From: Phoronis australis | Taxonomy: Eukaryota > Phoronida > Phoronidae | Assembly: GCA_002633005.1 (NCBI GenBank) | Contig: NMRA01000026.1 | Span: 428,434-490,433, forward strand | DNA: 62,000 nt | Direction of reading: 5' to 3' | Shown: positions 46,572-57,544 of the stretch, piece after piece | How the letters are laid out: every line of letters begins with the position of its first letter | Position numbering within the stretch: position 1 is the first letter of the stretch | Position numbers and translations under genes: made by a program | Notes under the pieces: generated by a model | Told to the model about the DNA's origin: nothing | Databases searched by the model: none | What the model saw: only the letters and a program-made list of their open reading frames with translations

Positions 46572-49500
46572 ATACATAGCAAAGATTCAGATCGTCACAA
46601 ACAGCCGGGTCCCATCTCCACCGTCAGTGACAATCTAGCAACACGACGCAGAGGTACGTAAGCACATTTAAAGTCACAGTAAACTAGTCTAACTTTTCAT
46701 TAATACCACATACGGTTATAAATTTGATCTTAATTTGTTATACCAATAAGACAGGTGATTTCTGGGCTTGCATGCCTGTTATGAAGAGGGTAAAATTGAG
46801 GTTTTCTCAAGGAATCGCCCATACATGGGCAGTTCAGGTCCACCTCAGAAGTCTAAGCAAAGCAATTTCGTTTCTAAATTACTAAAAAAGTAAGTTTACC
46901 TTCTACTTTTTGCTCCTTGTTTCCAAGAAATTTATGAATTAAACGGAGCTCAGACATGTACCAGTATATTTGGTCAACACCAAGCTCCTGATATATATAC
47001 CATAGAGACTTTTGTCCTGCGGTGAGAGAACATTGTTTTAAGAAAGAGCACTAGCACCGTTTGCATGTGCATTTGTTTGGGGAGCATTCACAATATATAA
47101 TGTCGACCCGTATTTGCATAAATTGTAATCAATTATGCAAATTTATGTTGTAATGACCTACAAACTGGTTTCACTAAATGCATTGACCAAGTAAACATGA
47201 GTGTAAATATGAAGATGATCTACATAAAGGGGCTAAGTAAGGCAGTTATAAAGCGGAGCAGAATTTTGGATAATGGTAGCCATTATTTGCATAAATTATG
47301 CAAATTCAGAGATTAAACCAGTTCCATTGAATTCAATGACCCTGAAAATATAGGTCAAAATCAAAAGAATGCCTGGTAAGGAAGTTATAAGCAAAAATGC
47401 TCAAGGTTATCAAGATTACAACACAGTTAAAAAAACTTCAGGAGGGCCACCTCAACATGAAACAATCAAAAAACCTTAAGAATTTCTAGGAACCCATGGT
47501 TGGCTATTAGACTGTGAGAAGAGATTCTCTTTATACTTTACCAAGTTCTACAACCATTGAGACTACGTGGTAACCCAAAAAAGAACCTAAGAAAATAAAA
47601 TCGCATATTAATGAATTTATTTTTGGCACACTTAAACTTCAGTCTGTGGAAAATTTTTTATAGTTTTAACCATGCAAATCAGTTTGCATTGGCATTTTTG
47701 TACTTTGCAAAAGAACTAAAATTTCTTATCTTATGCAAAAGGTTGAGAGTTCATTTTATGGATCACACTGTGCATCGGCTGATGTAAACTTCATTTTATT
47801 TCGGTTTGAAAATGGGAGTTTTACTTTCTTGTACTTTCATGCGCGCATCCAAAGGTGGCTTGAACGATCCCCTCATTTGGCGAAGTGGGGAAAAAAGGTC
47901 CCCTTCAGAGTAACAAAAAGTCCGGGAAAATGAGACAAAAGTGCACTAAACAAGCACAAACGCGCAATTCACAGTGGTTCCCCCGTTTTTTTTTTTTTTT
48001 TTAGTCCGCCCGCTTTTTTGTTACCAAAAGGTTCACAACGACAGGAATTCGAGCCCCCCATATTGAAGGCTAAGTGAGCGCATGACTTTGTTGTAGTATA
48101 TGATTGATGGCGAACAATAAGGTATTGGGAATGGCGTTGAATCACCTGATTCCTTCTTTGCACCAAAGTGGACGCTCGTCGTGCAACTGACGATTGTCAG
48201 AAAAATCACAGGCTGAAAGGTCGTGCAATACCCATGTAATACAAGAGTGATTCAAATAGACAAGCAGACAACTTTTAAAAGTACACCATGCGGAAAGATC
48301 ATAGCTGACAATAGAAAAAAGGTACTCAAAATTCAAACTTTTTGCTACCGCTCCTTGTTAGCAACTGGCTTGTACTTTCGCTCGTTTCAGAGACCGAAGC
48401 TTTGCGTGAAACGTGGAAAAAACGGGCACGATCTACGTGTGGTGCATCGTGCCCAATGGGTCCCAATCAGAACCATCCAGGAGTGATAGCAATGCCTTAC
48501 TTGCTAAACAAGTCACGGACGTTGATTGCCAATGGCAACTTACCCCACGTGAAAGAAGAGAGGCGAAAGAGAGAACTGAGCTCGGCAAAATACTACACTG
48601 CCCTCACGCGGAGAAAGAGTGGACATAAGAGTGTAGAACCTCGTGTGAGAGCTTTAACAGACTCGCATCTCCCGCTGCCACAACTGTTTGCTAGTGGCGA
48701 ACAAGCTAAAATAGTGCGCAGAAAACATAGTGTTCAAGAATGGGAAAGCGAAATAAAAAAGTAAGTATTTCAATAAATTAAGCTACATTTTCTGAATCAA
48801 CAGAATATAAACATGTGTGTTAACAAACGCTGCATGAATACTTGTGAATTGAACGAAATGAAAAACGATGGATTTCCAAAGACTCTTCAAGCAAGGGCTG
48901 TGAACTGAATTTATCAAAAGATGGTGTGTATAAATCACAGCTGAATCCCAGTATTATTTTCGACAAGGTTTTGTACAGCAACTGAAGACTGTCGAGAAAT
49001 GCAACTCATCAGTCTCCAAGACCTAGGAAACCCGCGGCCTCACATTCCGGCGCGCTTGAGCGCCAGTCAAATAACAAATACCTCCTTTAGAGGAGACAAT
49101 GTGGCTCATTAGTTTGAGCTCGGGACTCCCGTTTGGCAGACCCGGGTTCGAATCGTACTCTTACTGGGATACAATCGAGCATTGTACAAAGGTTTCTCCT
49201 ACTCCTCGGAACTCGGTCTTACAAGTGGGTGTATACAATGCATGCAAGGGAATTAATGAGAATACTCGACTCCGAGTAAGAAGTGTAAAGAAGAGAAGGG
49301 GAGATTTTTTTCGCAATTCTTATTTCACAGAAGGTTTTAATGACAGTAAATCTAATTATTAACGTGTGCACTGTTTTTTCAGGAACGTTCCACCTAGGCC
49401 AAAATTTGCGTATGAACCCAAATGGCCCCCACCAAAGACGCCGGATGAAGAGGAATTGTTTGTTAAAACACAGTTTCCACACTTTGCAAAAGCGGATCGG

Positions 49501-49632
49501 TTCGCAATTCCAAAGCGAGAATTCACCGTAAACCCAGAGTGGATCTCAGAAAAGGTTCAGCGACCGTTTGGACTCCGATACAAAACTACAGTTTTGAGAT
49601 ACGGCTGGGTCAATAGAAGCATAGTTCTTTGA
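46572..49632 (+). CDS. Unrecognised basic protein, last three coding exons
   Basis: Three exons join in frame: 46572-46653 (after CTATCTTTCAG, before GTACGTAAG), 48391-48760 (after CTCGTTTCAG, before GTAAGTATT) and 49383-49632 (after TTTTTTCAG, stop TGA). Together they total 702 bases, 233 residues. Both junction codons, G/AG and AA/G, work. The middle is rich in Arg and Lys (ETWKKRARSTCG, KEERRKRELSS, RRKSGHKS). The C-terminal exon is proline- and aromatic-rich (PPRPKFAYEPKWPPPK, FPHFAKADRFAIPKREF, PEWISEKVQRPFGLRY). No membrane segment is seen. I do not recognise the family. The short W/P/F/R motifs recall small microtubule-associated ciliary proteins, but this is only an impression. The start exon is missing. 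Intron 1 carries a MITE and octamer motifs; intron 2 a tRNA-like SINE. Confidence 0.7.
47080..47400 (+). promoter_or_regulatory. Tandem duplication with inverted octamer (POU) motifs in an intron
   Basis: ATTTGCAT at 47112-47119 and ATGCAAAT at 47135-47142 face each other. About 173 bases on, ATTTGCATAA, A, TTATGCAAAT form a perfect 21-bp palindrome (47285-47305). Flanking words AAACTGGTTTCA / AAACCAGTTCCA, CATTGACC / CAATGACC and AAGGCAGTTATAA / AAGGAAGTTATAA show that the segment is duplicated. A further ATGCAAAT is at 47672-47679. ATGCAAAT is the octamer bound by POU-family factors. Confidence 0.55.
47838..48084. mobile_element. MITE with CATGCGCGC ends, copy 2
   Basis: It starts CATGCGCGCATCCA and ends TAAGTGAGCGCATG, flanked on both sides by ACTTT (47833-47837 and 48085-48089), a clean 5-bp target duplication. 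The interior matches copy 1 at 22025-22278, including ATTTGGCGAAGTGGG and TTTTTTGTTACCAAAAGGT. Confidence 0.9.
49096..49180 (+). mobile_element. tRNA-derived SINE head
   Basis: An A-box-like TGGCTCATTAGTTTGAGC (49102-49119) and a B box GGTTCGAATC (49145-49154) are spaced as in pol III promoters. The acceptor ends do not pair as in a real tRNA, and the text runs on without a CCA-like end, so it is a SINE remnant rather than a tRNA gene. It lies in the last intron of the gene at 46572-49632. Confidence 0.7.
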
Positions 49633-50058
49633 CGCGTAAGAATATGACACGAACAGTGAATGGGCCGCCGCCAGTAAGAAAACTCCGTGGCACAGCGTGA
49701 TACCGTATATGCGACCATTCAGGCAAATGCGCTTGTGTGGGATTGTTTTTTCAAATATTATTTTTGCCCAGGCGTTTTGCATATGAACGCAAGCGCTTAA
49801 ACTTCATTTGCAGGAACACGCGGATGTGCTTACGCGTAGGTGTGCATGTCTAAATTGTTTGTATGTCTTTCGTGTTTTATGCCCTTTTATCTACTTTTCA
49901 ATTTATGAACAATGCTAAACTGGAAAGATTTCAGCATCTGCTGTTTTTACGGTTAGACCAAGATAACCTTCATTCTGTGCTCCTTCATTTTACCCAAGTT
50001 TTGCCAACAGGAAAATATGGCGCATACAGACGCAGCTCCACGTACACGCGCACGGACC
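49633..50058 (+). other. Gap between two plus-strand genes
   Basis: Probable 3' UTR of the upstream gene followed by the promoter region of the gene at 50122. No further feature is clear. Confidence 0.4.
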
Positions 50059-50064
50059 TATAAA
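50059..50064 (+). promoter_or_regulatory. TATA box candidate
   Basis: TATAAA lies 58 bases before the ATG at 50122, leaving room for a start site near 50090. The upstream sequence is locally GC-rich (ACACGCGCACGG). Confidence 0.45.
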
Positions 50065-50121
50065 CGCCCATATTACGGTAACTAACTCCGCGTGAATGAG
50101 TGCAACTACGACACGCAGACT

Positions 50122-50528
50122 ATGGCGCCATCTTTTGCCGAAAGTAAACCTGAATGTGAATGTTGCGCCATCTATTTAGTGAACCTAGTCCAAGCTCTCC
50201 ATCGCGATGCCGACATCGCTGTTCTCGACAGAACCGAAGAGAACATGAAAGATTTGTTTGAGGGATCAATAAACGCAATTGCTCAGTGGCTGGGCGATTG
50301 TCCAGTGTCAAATGTAAATCTATGAATTCACGTGTAAATGTTGCTTAGCGTGTTTACACCTTATTTATTGTACTGAATATAACACCTGTATTTAATGTCG
50401 CTAAAGCAACCAAATCACCTTTGCAATATCGGTTTGGCAATAGTCCCTTACAGGGTAGCGCATTTTAAGAACTAGTTTGATGCTTGTTTTTCAGTGGATG
50501 AAACTGGTTTCCAAAATGCGAGGACGCC
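50122..50528 (+). CDS. Possible small gene, first two exons
   Basis: Exon 1 at 50122-50313 (64 codons) starts ATGG and ends TCAAAT before GTAAAT. Exon 2 at 50495-50528 follows TTGTTTTTCAG and precedes GTAAGT, reading WMKLVSKMRGR in phase. The product is acidic and helix-prone with a cysteine cluster near the start (ECECC), then YLVNLVQALHRDADIAVLD and INAIAQWLGDC. If unspliced, the frame runs to a stop at 50325 (ending NVNL). A possible final exon at 51055-51146, after TCTCAG, would continue in phase as a short basic tail ending KLAFKH. I do not recognise the family. The TATA box, codon texture and strong second-intron donor are the support. Confidence is modest. Confidence 0.45.
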
Positions 50529-51580
50529 GTAAGTGCCTATTACTCTTATTTTTTAATTCAGTCCAAGTTCTTATCATGGATAACGGCTATGTGCTCTCTA
50601 GATTTTACCATGCCGTACATTTATCTAATGGTTCTACTGTTCTTTTTTGTCATCGTCGGTTGGAAACTGGTTGCACTACCCTAATTTTCTCAAACTGTGT
50701 TCAATTGTGCAAATACAATGAGAAAAACTTGGAGACTCAGTGTTTTAAACTGGAATGGTCCTCTCGACAACTTTGAAGTCGAGCCCATCATTTTCATGAA
50801 TATAATAGAGACCCACAACCATGCGAATATATAACTCTCATCGCTGTCCTCCCCAATGCCACGTACCAACACCAAAAGGTCAGCCTTAAAAATGTCTACC
50901 TTCCATACAGGTAGGTTCTCGTCAAGCAAAGCAGTATAATCCGCAGAGCACGCTTCTTACCTGACTGGTTCCCTCTTGAAACGCTAGATGGCGTGACTGC
51001 TAACTGTTTCGGTGGTCTCGAATTATTCAGCCTCCGTTAGGATTAGAGTCTCAGGTGCACGAATTTCACACATGGTTGGTCAATCAAGGATGGGATCAAC
51101 CGGAGTATTCAAATCGGCTGACCAAAAGCTTGCTTTTAAACATTAAAGCTACATCTGCACTGTTTCCATGGGTCAAAAATGGAAATCGAATTCTGACATT
51201 TTACCGTCTCATCAAATCGGTCTCATTCCTTACGTGATAGGGTTCAATTTTGGTCACCAACTCAAATCATAAGCAATTCGTACATGCACCATTTTCGAGT
51301 TCGCAATTTATGGGTTGGTCATCTCCTATAAATTCTTAATCGTTTTGAGTTGGTCAGGATTTTCCATGCTCTTGTTGGCAATGGAAACAGAACCCTATCA
51401 CGGTAGCGGTAAGGAATGTTATGAGACCGGTTTTACGAGTAAAAGGCCTAATTCGATTTTCAATTTTGGCCACCTAAACAGGGCTGAATGCAGCTTTAAC
51501 CGTTGCACCTCTAGTCATAACCCGGATCACTATGCCAGTCGAGCAGAATGCTAGTCTGGATCCTCAGTTTTCCTGTAAAG
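50529..51580. other. Unassigned; dispersed repeat piece at 51410-51505
   Basis: GAGACCGGTTTTACGAGTAA, AATTCGATTTTCAATTTTGG and ACAGGGCTGAATGCAGCTTT recur in diverged form at 12278-12375 and 56860-56950. A possible exon (51055-51146) is described under the gene at 50122. Confidence 0.4.
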
Positions 51581-51728
51581 TCAGGGGCGGATCCAGGATT
51601 TTGAGCTAGGGGTGTCCAGAGCAGAGTATTAGCCAGGATTTTACCCGTCTGACATTCGCACCCCCGAACTGCCAAAATGGAATCTGGGAGAATTTTAGGG
51701 GGGCATGCCCCCCTAAATCCGCCACTGA
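51581..51728. mobile_element. MITE with TCAGGGGCGGATCC ends
   Basis: The left end is TCAGGGGCGGATCCAGGATT and the right end CCCCCCTAAATCCGCCACTG. They are imperfectly inverted and flanked by G/C runs, as in a non-autonomous DNA transposon type common in animal genomes. Related ends occur at 52149-52160 (CAGTGGCGGATC) and at 53417-53572. Confidence 0.65.
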
Positions 51729-53416
51729 ATGTGAACCTTGAAATCCTATCCACTGCCTAAGGAGGACTCATTTCTAAGAGATCCTTCAGCGTAAGGTACA
51801 CTAAATTTTCGGAAAGGTGTGCCGGTACCCCAATTCCCAAGGAAATTCCTAGCATAGTATCCTTATAGTTTATCTCAATAACAGAAGTCGCTCATTTTCA
51901 TTATGCCATTGAAAAAACACGGCAGAGTACTTTCACTGAACGGCAACTATAAACTGGTAGATCACAATTTTTGTTGTTTGTAACGGTTGTTAAGTACACT
52001 CCGACTCCTAGTTATTTACGCACGTCACGATTTTCTTTTCTGGTTTGTGCACTTCACCTGAGCGTATAGGCCGGTGTTTTAACACATGGACAATCCTATG
52101 CGTGTATATGCCGTACATTCAAGCTCACTCAGTCCTACTCCCTTGTTACAGTGGCGGATCTAAGATGTCACGAGGGGCCCAACATGATTAATTTTGTGAT
52201 ATTCAATGTACGTTTTTGTCACAGGTAGAATTTTCGTATCATTTTGACGATATTTATTCCCTCGTCAATTTCAAGTGTGTTCAGTAGTGATTCACTGTAT
52301 CAAGAACTCATATCACTGAGTGAATGTATAGTCCTCATCGAGCTTTGAGTTGAGATGTAGTTCGTTTGAGAACCACAGCTTACTAGTAGCTCGCAGCTAC
52401 GTGCATGTACTTATAAAGCCTTCAGGCTGAAATGTTACATTTTTTGCCTTTGTAAATCCTTGCCAATAATATCAGCCAATACGGTATTTTTCTTGGAAAG
52501 TATGTCGAACTACGGGGGGGGGGGGGCAGTNNNNNNNNNNNNNNNNNNNNNNNNNNNNNNNNNNNNNNGAGTAAAAAGGTTGAAATGCACGACGAAGTGG
52601 TTTAGACTGAGTATTTTAAATTGACCACTTGCGACACACGATCACCATATTAAGGAATAAAATCACTTTGTGATCAGTTTTTGGCGGGGGGGGGGTAATT
52701 TTGTTTTGATGTTTTTGATATCATAGAATATTATTTTTCATAGACGTAAAAAGTCCACTTGTTTAAACTTGGACATTATGAAATTTGACTTTTATGTATG
52801 GCTAGCACTGCAAGTGCCCATAAAGTAGTAATACTGTAAATGGTACTTCCAGGTGTTGCACAAGTTATAAAAACACAGTTTGTTATTTTTCACATTAAAA
52901 TGCAAATTTAAGGCAAATTTCTACCATTCCAAACATTTAATATTATCACTGAACCTGCAAATTTAAATGTACTACGGTAAAATCTCACCAGCTTAGGACA
53001 CAACACGGCGGACAAGTGAAATTTTATGTTTTCATTTTTTCAATAAAAGATAGGTAGCACCAAATACACGCTTTACCATTTTAAATGCCTGTGCCATAGC
53101 TACCTATACAGGTAATGTTTCCTGCAACTGTGGACATTCAAAACAATATTAGAAGCGTTTGAAATTGAAAAAGGACCACTTTTGGCAATTATTTTTTTCA
53201 GAAATCGGTAAGATTTTACCGTACCAAAGTGATCATGTATCTAATTAGTTTTATGAGACGTGTACAATTTTGTTTCCAGATCCTTCGTACTTTCTTTCTG
53301 GTTTTTGGTGAAGATGGAGCAGCTTTAATTTAGCAAAATTCATAGTGAATAGTTTCTTCAAGTGACGAGTCAATCGCATTCTCTTATAAAATTAGAAAGA
53401 ACCCGATACTTGTTGG
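51729..53416. other. Intergenic, AT-rich, with a half-MITE end at 52149
   Basis: CAGTGGCGGATC at 52149 has no partner before the gap. No exon was recognised. Long G runs occur at 52514-52526 and 52686-52696. Confidence 0.4.
52531..52568. other. Assembly gap (38 N)
   Basis: Unknown bases immediately after a G run, a likely sequencing drop-out. Confidence 1.
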
Positions 53417-53572
53417 CAGGGGCCTATCCAGGATTTTTAAAAGGGGGTTCGAATCAAGGATGTTTTTGAAAAAAAGGGTCCTAGTCAATAATTTCAAAAT
53501 CTAGATTTCATATCATTAAAATCAAGGAAAAAGGGGGGTCCGAAACCCCCTGACCCCCTGGATCCACCTATG
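53417..53572. mobile_element. Second MITE of the GGATCC-end type
   Basis: It starts CAGGGGCCTATCCAGGATTT and ends CCCCCTGGATCCACCTATG. Inner AAAAGGGGG and CCGAAACCCCC also pair. It is non-coding. Confidence 0.6.
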
Positions 53573-56038
53573 TGCTGTTGTTTTGACCACTGCATTGTTT
53601 CTGAGTCATTGCATTGTTCGTTTGAAGTTGTTTCAAATGTGCATATGCAGTGCAATACAAAGGTAATCAGATAAAATACTGTTTTCTCGTCATGACGGCT
53701 AGTTCTGTTAACAGCAAAATCACCAGTTATCACAATTAGGGCTGCAAAATTCTAATTACAGAGTTGCTTATCCACCTTACTGAGTTTCATATTAATTCGC
53801 CTTCATTCTTGGTAATGAGGGAAGACTACTCCAGTGATGAATTCGGCTTCCGCGCGGTCATTGTGTCCGAATACTCTTGGCTTGCGCTGTATGTGCTTCT
53901 ATCTGTGCTGAGATGTATAGCAGGAATTATTAAATGTTAACACTGTTTCAACAAATCCTGTGCCAACCAAGCAGTTGAATTAATTGATTATTTGTAAATG
54001 TGTAAACAAATGGATGACCCGCTTTGCACTAATGACGTGCCTCTCGGAAAACATTGTAGTGTCGTCATATTTTCTTAGCACCACGTCACGTTACATATTG
54101 GACATATGGCTCGGTGATTTTCGACAAATGTCTTTAATCACAAAACTTGTTCTCAAAACATTTAGCAACTTACATGTTGCTTTACAATCGTGCATTCTCT
54201 TTTACTCATGCCGCTATACAGTGTTCGTCCATTTCCGTACCATGATGTACCTTACCGCATATATATGTACAGAAAATGATAACGATTGTTCACTTGGTTA
54301 CTTAGCGATGAAGGATGCTTGGCACAGATTGGTCCCCTCTACTCAGTATATACGGTAATTCCGTCACTTTCGTGTTCTCGACGTATACAGCGCTGGTGTT
54401 CATTTGAAGTAAATGCGTAGCACTGATGCAGACCTTATTCTACAGGCTGCACTTGTCTTCGAGTTGTTCTGCTTATAGCATATTTAGAATAATTCAATAT
54501 GTATGGAATAACCACATAACAACACACAAACGGCGTTCTCTGTGTTCTCCAACAACCCTCTTGAATGCGAAAGTAACGACACCTATCAGACTAGTCAACT
54601 CACGCGATTTTGTGAATAAAAAAGTCAATACTGTCGGGAACTAAACAGTAGTTTTGGCTAACGCGAAGTCGACTGGGCGCAGGAGGCCACGACAGGGATA
54701 CTGCATAGCAAAACATATACAACATAATCAAATTTCCTTCTATTAAATCATTTTAATTTAAACACTGTGTTATACCGTGAGTATAACTGGCATACATGTA
54801 TGTTTGCTCACTTACAAAACTCAACTTCTTGTTCCCCTTCAAAAATCCACCTCGTTAAATAAATTCTTCGTTATTGTCGCAAAAACTTGTCCTCTGTTAA
54901 GAGAAATGACATCCATTTACCGTAAAACTATAAGATTGGTCTCAACGTGTGATTTGTGAGAGCAAAGAACGTTGCTGGCTGAAAACACTAAGGTCGCTGA
55001 GATGGGTTAGCCTGGGGGTGGGGTGTTATTTTACGTTCCGATCGTGGTCTTCAGCCCCCAAACCCCTTCTAAGCCGCCGAGTCATGAACAATTTAAGGCG
55101 AGTTTTATAACCGTGTGTGGTTCACCTTTTCCACCGAAAACTTTCAGGCGATACCCTGCCGTTAGCCACTTTTATTCAATGAGCTTTAATAATTGTAGCC
55201 CAAAATATTAGAGCCAATTGCCATCGATAGACAGCGCACGCACGCTAAACGAACCGAGAAACAACAGACCGTTGTGTAACTCAAGAATCTCTTGAAAGCT
55301 AATAGGTATAGCGATATCAAGTGCGTGCTTGCATTATATCTCCTAACTCACGAGAGGGTAACCTCAGTTATTGAAGTATCGGGTGTGCAATCACATTACA
55401 GACAAGGATTCTACAACTGTAACGCTAGGCCTCAACAAGGCTGCGTTTATCATTTGGGTCCTAGTCTCGACCATGAGTGAATGTGTACCGTATCTTGGTT
55501 CAAAGCAATTTTAGACTGAATGACAATCAGTAACCATGACATTTCTTATATGAGAAGATCAAAATTCACCTTACTTTAATTGGTTTTTAAAGTAGGTGAT
55601 TTCACTAACCATCTCACCACCTGCCCAATAAACTTATTTGGTAGTTATGAAGTCCATTTTTTATTGTCTCAGTCCACGAAAGATCAGTTACAACTGTGTT
55701 ACTTGTATATTTAGAACTGACGGTTCTAGGATGTGATTTGAGGAGGAGGGAGGGGGTCTGTCGTATCCCACTGCAATTTCCAAGGAATAAACGTTTGGGA
55801 CAACCCTAAAACAGTATGCGTCGTCGGTTTATTCTTTTGGTTGCACCGATAGAGAGAAGGGTGGGAATCCGCACCCCCCCGCAAATCCGCATATGGAAAC
55901 AACGTGTAGTAGAGTGATCGACCAACCAGACTGCAAGTGATCAAAGCGAATTACGGGGTAGATAAGAATGCGTTTGACTCAAGAGTGGGGGTCAAGTTGG
56001 ACCGCACGAGTCTCTTGCAGGTACGTGCGTTCCCAGAC
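53573..56038. other. Intergenic; family Y copy at 54563-54705
   Basis: A 124-codon frame at 53984-54358 has no recognisable motif and no splice support. The segment 54563-54705 shares AATGCGAAAGTAACGACACC, GACTAGTCAACTCACG and GGAGGCCACGACAGG with other family-Y fragments. G/C-rich ends near 55735 and 55870 (GAATCCGCACCCCCCCG) suggest another MITE. Confidence 0.4.
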
Positions 56039-56240
56039 GCAAGAATCTCGCCAAAGAGCAAGATCACGCAAAATCGCGCGAGTGAAGGTAACTGACGAGT
56101 ATGCTCCGAAGCGTATAGAGCGTATTCCAATAAACAAGATGGTTGCCACTCAAGTGATTGGTCGGAGAGGTTATTATGGGATTACTATTTTCATCACTCC
56201 GTAAACTAAGATTCTTCGTGAGTGTCTTGAGTCTACGAAA
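56039..56240 (+). repeat. Dispersed repeat family X, copy 6
   Basis: It begins ACGCAAGAATCTCGCCAAAG, carries AAGATCACGCAAAATCGCGC and AGTGATTGGTCGGAGAGGTT, and ends GAGTGTCTTGAGTCTACGAA. Confidence 0.7.
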
Positions 56241-57544
56241 CACACACCTAGTTTATGCTGTTTTGCAGAAAGCATGTTTGAAACGTACCTTTAAAACTGG
56301 TACAAACCATTTGTCTATCGAAGCGAACACGGTAGCGTTATCTTTAACTTTGGCGTCGTAAAACTGGTTTCAACTTTGTCACCCATTCACTAACCATGTC
56401 TGACTCCAAGTATGAAATACTTAGGACCCTTCGTGATACGGTCCTTAAGTCTCACAGCTATGACGGGCGCGGCTTGTAACTCCGTTACTGGGATTTTTGT
56501 AAAAAAATAATCATTGGCTTAAGTCACTTATCGTTATGAAATTAGTCTCAAATTATTCTTTTGAAGAAAAAGGTGTAATTTCTGGGTTTAGAAGAAAATG
56601 AGAGCTCATTATTTCTTCATAACAAACTCATAAAATTTCAGGTTAGACCGTGACCTAGTGGAGCAACCAGTTACCAATAAGTCTCACAGTAACCTGAAAT
56701 CGAACGATCTTTGTCAGAAGAAATCACGAAGGAGTAGGTCTTCCCCGAGTGATGGCTACAAAACGAAAATCAAACTGGACGATTTGCCCTCATGAAGCTG
56801 TCCCGCATGGTTTCGATGTTCTTGTAGGTAACCCATAGTTCTACTGTAAGCATTATTGCGAGACCGGAGTTGGAGTAAAATGCCAAATTCGATTTCTCAT
56901 TTAGCCTGCTAAACAGGGTGAATTGCAGTTTTTGACCACTTTAACTTCATAATTGTAGGTGCCTTAAAATACACCTGTAATTATAAAGTTAACATGGTCT
57001 AGCTACTACGAGACGACGGAGATTTGGGGGCTAAGAAAGACCTGACGATTTACTGTTGCTTGTCTCCATGCATAAAATGGTCAGAGCGGTCAAGCCACAA
57101 CTTTCTGAGCCTCGTCTCAAACTATAACGAACTACGAAGTCTTTTCGCCCAGAAATGGCTGTTTTCTAAAATTACTAAAACAACCTGAGAGCAGTGTCAT
57201 GACGCTTTTTAAATCTTTGGGGCTTGAATTAAAATTATGTTTGTTTTTTGACTGAGTCCGTGTTTGTAGCACCTTGAAAATTATATCGGCATCTTGAAAA
57301 AAACTTCGCCAGCTGACGTTAACCGGTAGGTGTTAACACTGAGACATCTACCATGACAACACACACAACGCCGCGGTTGTAGACGGTTTCGGTAGTATTG
57401 TCCTCTTCGAAGTATAATTGCTCTTCTTCACAAAACATGGGTCTTTGGAACGGCAACCCTTCCAAAAATGCCCAGCCGAAAGAAAAGTTCTTTCAAAGGA
57501 AATGCGTCATGTCGTATAACTAGCTGTACTTCGGGAGCAAGTTT
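56241..57544. other. Intergenic, repeat piece at 56860-56950
   Basis: The segment GAGACCGGAGTTGGAG..AATTCGATTTCTC..AAACAGGGTGAATTGCAG is a third copy of the repeat at 12278 and 51410. No gene is supported. Confidence 0.4.

Noticed and set aside
49096-49180. A true tRNA gene
   Set aside because: The A and B boxes are present, but the acceptor stem does not pair and the 3' end runs on. A tRNA-derived SINE fits better.
53984-54358. 124-codon plus-strand frame
   Set aside because: It has no family motif, promoter or splice signal, and the region holds repeat fragments.
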